NCBI GenBank assembly: GCA_021904315.1
Contig: CM038925.1
Span: forward strand, 9,674,501 to 9,738,500
DNA length: 64,000 nt
Origin: Sphagnum magellanicum
Taxonomy: Eukaryota > Streptophyta > Sphagnopsida > Sphagnales > Sphagnaceae
Direction of reading: 5' to 3'
The notes beneath the pieces were generated by a model. That model made no database searches, was not told the DNA's origin, and was given only the letters and a program-made list of their open reading frames with translations. Positions within the stretch are counted from its first letter, which is position 1. Every line of letters begins with the position of its first letter. Below, piece by piece: positions 60,678-64,000 of the stretch. The translations under genes and the position numbers were made by a program.

Positions 60678-63060
60678 CACTATCACAAAAGTACGATGTA
60701 ATTCACTAGCCTAAACACTATGGGACCTTAAAAATGAAATAAGTTCATTACATTTTAGTGATTTCATGCTGGTTAAAATTATTTCACTATAATATCACTA
60801 TGTAAACATCGTGTTTCACTACTAGTTGACATAATTCATTATTATAATTTACTATAATAAATAGTTTATTTTTATGTTGTTTTAAATACCTTATATATGT
60901 TATTTAATGATATACCTTAGATTATTTTAAATTATTTTAGTTATTTTAACTTAAACCTACATTATTATAAATTATTATATGTTATTATAAATTATTATAC
61001 GTTATTCTACTTGAAGGTATCCAAACTAACCTATTATAGGTATTTTAATTATTTTAAATTAAATTATTCAACTAACCTTAGGTTAAACCTTAGGTTATTT
61101 TATTTTAAATTAATATATGTTATTTCAAGTTATACTTTAGGTTATTCAAAGTCATTCTACTTTATGTTATTATAAGTTATTTTATCCTAAGTATAATAAC
61201 TTAAAATAATCTAAAACATAATATAATGACCTAAAGTAAGATAATTTAAAATAGCCAATAATAACCTTTGATAATATAACATAGAATAACCACCAATAAC
61301 CACTAATAAAAATAGTCATTAATAACCACTAATAACCATTAATAAAATAACCACCAATAGCCACTAATATAACCATTAATAATCACCAATAGTCATTAAT
61401 AAAATAACCACCAATAACCATTAATAGAATATCCACCATTAGCCATTAATAATCTATGGTAATTTGGCCTAAAATAACCACCAATAACCATTAATAGAAT
61501 ATCCACCATTAGCCATTAATAACCTATATATGGTAATTTAGCCTAAAATAACCATCAATAACCATTAATAACCTATGGTAATTTAGTCTAAAATAACCAC
61601 TAATAACCATTAATAACCTATGGTAATTTAGTTTAGAATGATCACCAATAGCCACTAATAAAATAACCATTAAAAACCATTAATAGTCACTAACAAAATA
61701 ACCATTAATAGCCACCAATAGAATAGTTACCAATAGCCATTAATAAAATAAGTATTAATAACCACCAATAGCCCCAATAAAAGAACAATTAATAGCCACC
61801 AATAACCATATATTGTAATTGTTTAAAATTGCCAAAAATAATTTTAGGTGAAATAATTTATAATAGACAAAAGTAACTTAAGGTGAAATAACTTACAATG
61901 GCCTAGAATTGCCAATAATAACATAAGGTGAAATAACCTTCAATAGCCAAAAGTAATTTATAAAAAAGCTACAAGTAGATTAAAGTGAAGTAATCTACAA
62001 TGGCCAAAAAAACATAAAATAACCAAAAATAATTTACAATAGCTAAAAATAGTCTAAGATGAAATAGGCTAAAATAACTAAAATTAACATAAAATAGACA
62101 AAAATAACTTAGAATAACCAAAAGTAGCCTAAGGTGAAATAGTCAAAATAGCCAAAAGTAATTGAGAATAACCGTAAATAACTATAAATAATGTAAGGTG
62201 AAATAATTTAAATAAATGAAAAGTAGCCAGTTAATAATTGAAAATAACCTAAGATGGGTAGTATTATTATATTAGCAAAAAAATTATCCATTTATTGAAC
62301 ATTTTCTTTTTCAAAAGAATGGTCATTGAAATGTTATTGAATAGTGATATTCAAAAAAAAATTTGTTCAAATGATTTTACACTTTCAAAAATAAATAAAT
62401 GTAATTATGTACATTAGTGAATTTTAAAAAAAAGTAAACTCGAATCATTTCATTTGGACAAAATCTCAATAAGATATGAATTTGTAAAGTTACGTTTTTG
62501 TAATGTTTAAAATGAAGTATTTGATAAATGGAATGCAATTTAACATATCATCACAACAAGTGGGGTGGTTTAATAGTAAGGGTGTTTGCCTCCATTCTAA
62601 AGGTCAAAGAATCAAACTTCATAAATGGTGTGTGTGTGATCAATAATGGTAAATTGACTGAATATTCTCCTATTTAAGTCCTTATAGTTAATTGTTTAGG
62701 TTGATTATGTGGCCTATGTACTTTGGTTTAGGTTTTTAATCAAGCCTAAATAGTGATACGTGTCAATAATTCATAGGTTGAAAATCATGAAATTATCAAT
62801 AATATTATATATTAAATAATTTAAATCTAATAGATTTCCATGCTACTTAATTAATTAACTTAGAACTGAATGACTTGGTAAATTTATATTTCACTTGAAA
62901 GTAACCTTGTTTCACTAGGTATTAATGAACTAATTCATTGTTTGTAACAATTGATCCCCATTCACTAAGGGGTTGACTAGTTTGACCATGGTAAAAATGT
63001 TCAAATTCACTCAAAATCTAATAAAACCCAAAGTGAACTAGGACGCATTTTGGTGTAGTG
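60678..63060. mobile_element. Non-autonomous CACTA element, 2,383 bp, with CAA target duplication
   Basis: The left end is CACTATCACAAAAGTACG; the reverse complement of the right end is CACTACACCAAAATGCGTCC. The trinucleotide CAA lies directly outside both ends (60675-60677 and 63061-63063), the 3-bp duplication expected for CACTA transposons. The terminal regions resemble the 154-bp MITEs: TAATTCACTAG on the left, and TGATCCCCATTCACTA plus AATTCACTCAAAATCTAATA on the right. The interior has no transposase frame and is dominated by short tandem repeats. The element would depend on a transposase supplied in trans. Confidence 0.85.
60840..62260. repeat. AT-rich tandem repeat array inside the CACTA element
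   Basis: The array is built from 10-12-base words of the type AATAACCACCA, ATAACCATTAAT and AATAGCCACTAAT, with a higher-order unit of about 68 bases: AATAACCACCAATAACCATT occurs at 61403 and 61471, each followed by AATAGAATATCCACCATTAG and CCATTAATAA. The last third drifts to AAAATAGCCAAAAGTAA-type words. Stops occur in all frames. Confidence 0.8.
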
Positions 63061-63129
63061 CAAACACATATTTAATTAATTTAAAACTAAAATTTTAATT
63101 TATGACTTTATGCAACCTAGTGGATAGAA

Positions 63130-63900
63130 TGTACTTCACCTAGTGGCCACCAGACTCAACAAATTAATGATCTTTTTTACATGAATATCATATTCCAATA
63201 ATTTTTAATTATGTTATTATCAAATAAAAATGACCACCCTATGAATCAAATCTAATACCACCCTATGAATTTCATGAGTGATGAAAAACTAAATGTTATC
63301 GCTCCCATTAATGACATAAAGAGACTTAACCTTTTGAATTTCAAATGGGGAGAATAATGCCAATCCAACAATGCCAAAACTACATCAATGTAGTTTTATT
63401 ATTTATTAAATATATATACACCATAAAAAAATTTTAAATGAAAATTCACCTGGTGGGCACTAGGTGAAACATAATAAATTATTAGTTATGGGAACCAAAC
63501 AACACAACTCACATTTATAATGAGAAAAAGGAACTCAATCTTTTGAATTCAATACATCAATGACAAACACTATGTTAATCGATTACATTTCAAATTCCAT
63601 ATATTAATAAAATAATATTTTTCCTAGTGCCCAATGAGTGAAACATAATACATTATCAAATTAAAAAGTCACAAGTAAATACTCCCAATAAAGAGAAATA
63701 AAAACTCAATTTTTTGAAATACAAATAAGGAATAACATACCAATTCACCAATGGCAGCAATGTTTATATATGCAAAGTTATTATTCATGTTATAATAAAT
63801 CCATTATTTTTGGGGCTTTACATACCATGTAAAAGGAAAGGTGACGCCTAGTGGCTGCCAAAGATTAGGGTTAAGGTGGAACAAAATAGATTATTAATCA
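63130..63900. repeat. Decayed tandem array, spacing about 170-310 bp
   Basis: Blocks CACCTAGTGGCCACCAGACT (63138), ACCTGGTGGGCACTAGGTGA (63449), CCTAGTGCCCAATGAGTGAA (63622) and GCCTAGTGGCTGCCAAAGAT (63846) are each followed by an AA(A/C)ATAATAAATTATTAG-like tail. Shared inner words (GACAT or GAGAA, then AACTCAAT or CTTAACCTTTTGAA) lie between them. It may continue beyond the window. Confidence 0.5.
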
Positions 63901-64000
63901 TTAATCTTCAACAATGTACACAAATAAAATTTTGCAAAGACTAAATTTATGAAACTATACAACACAAAAAATAAAAAATAAAAAAATGACAATCAAATCA

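Noticed and set aside
1-64000. CRISPR arrays, operons, rRNA or organellar inserts
   Set aside because: None of the repeats has a spacer pattern, gene structure is eukaryotic, and no rRNA or organelle-like coding stretch was recognised.

Overview
Everything below was read by eye from the raw sequence; no alignment or database search was run. The window looks like nuclear DNA of a land plant with a large, repeat-filled genome. The support is one unmistakable plant R2R3-MYB gene, short plant-type (TTTAGGG-class) telomeric repeats, CACTA and hAT transposon remains of plant type, plant-style GT-AG introns and long AT-rich intergenic DNA full of microsatellites. A fern or another non-angiosperm with a large genome would fit, but the sequence does not settle the species.

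Layout. At 1-2.8 kb (+ strand) there is a plausible promoter (CCAAT and TATA boxes in the first 30 bases), a long pyrimidine-rich leader with many upstream ATGs, and a small two-exon gene coding for about 149 residues of unknown function. From 3.6 to 37 kb the DNA is intergenic: a diverged LTR-like repeat pair, several tandem duplications, a dispersed AT-rich repeat family in both orientations, two 154-bp CACTA-type MITEs with perfect 3-bp target duplications (11.2 and 33.5 kb), a CpG-rich island at 16.8-17.2 kb and a dead hAT-like transposase at 27-28.3 kb. At 37.4-40.6 kb (- strand) lies the main gene, a three-exon subgroup-21-like R2R3-MYB transcription factor of 753 residues, with a GC-rich low-complexity leader/promoter region up to about 43.1 kb. 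From 45 to 64 kb the DNA is again AT-rich: two inverted copies of a 0.65-kb element, scattered coding relics of a CACTA transposase (52.8-56.1 kb, - strand), a telomere-like inverted motif, and a complete 2.38-kb non-autonomous CACTA element (60.68-63.06 kb) filled with short tandem repeats.

How the parts relate. Only the small gene and the MYB gene look functional. They are about 35 kb apart on opposite strands, and nothing in the sequence shows that they act together. The CACTA MITEs, the 2.38-kb element and the decayed CACTA coding relics are of one superfamily, so they probably record waves of one transposon lineage. Stops in the coding relics fall where Trp or Gln would be expected, which fits C-to-T decay of silenced elements. 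I found no RNA genes, CRISPR arrays or prokaryotic features, and no convincing new multi-gene system. The best leads are the CACTA family with its repeat-filled derivative, the MYB gene whose intron repeats a copy of its own splice-donor region, and the small unknown gene.
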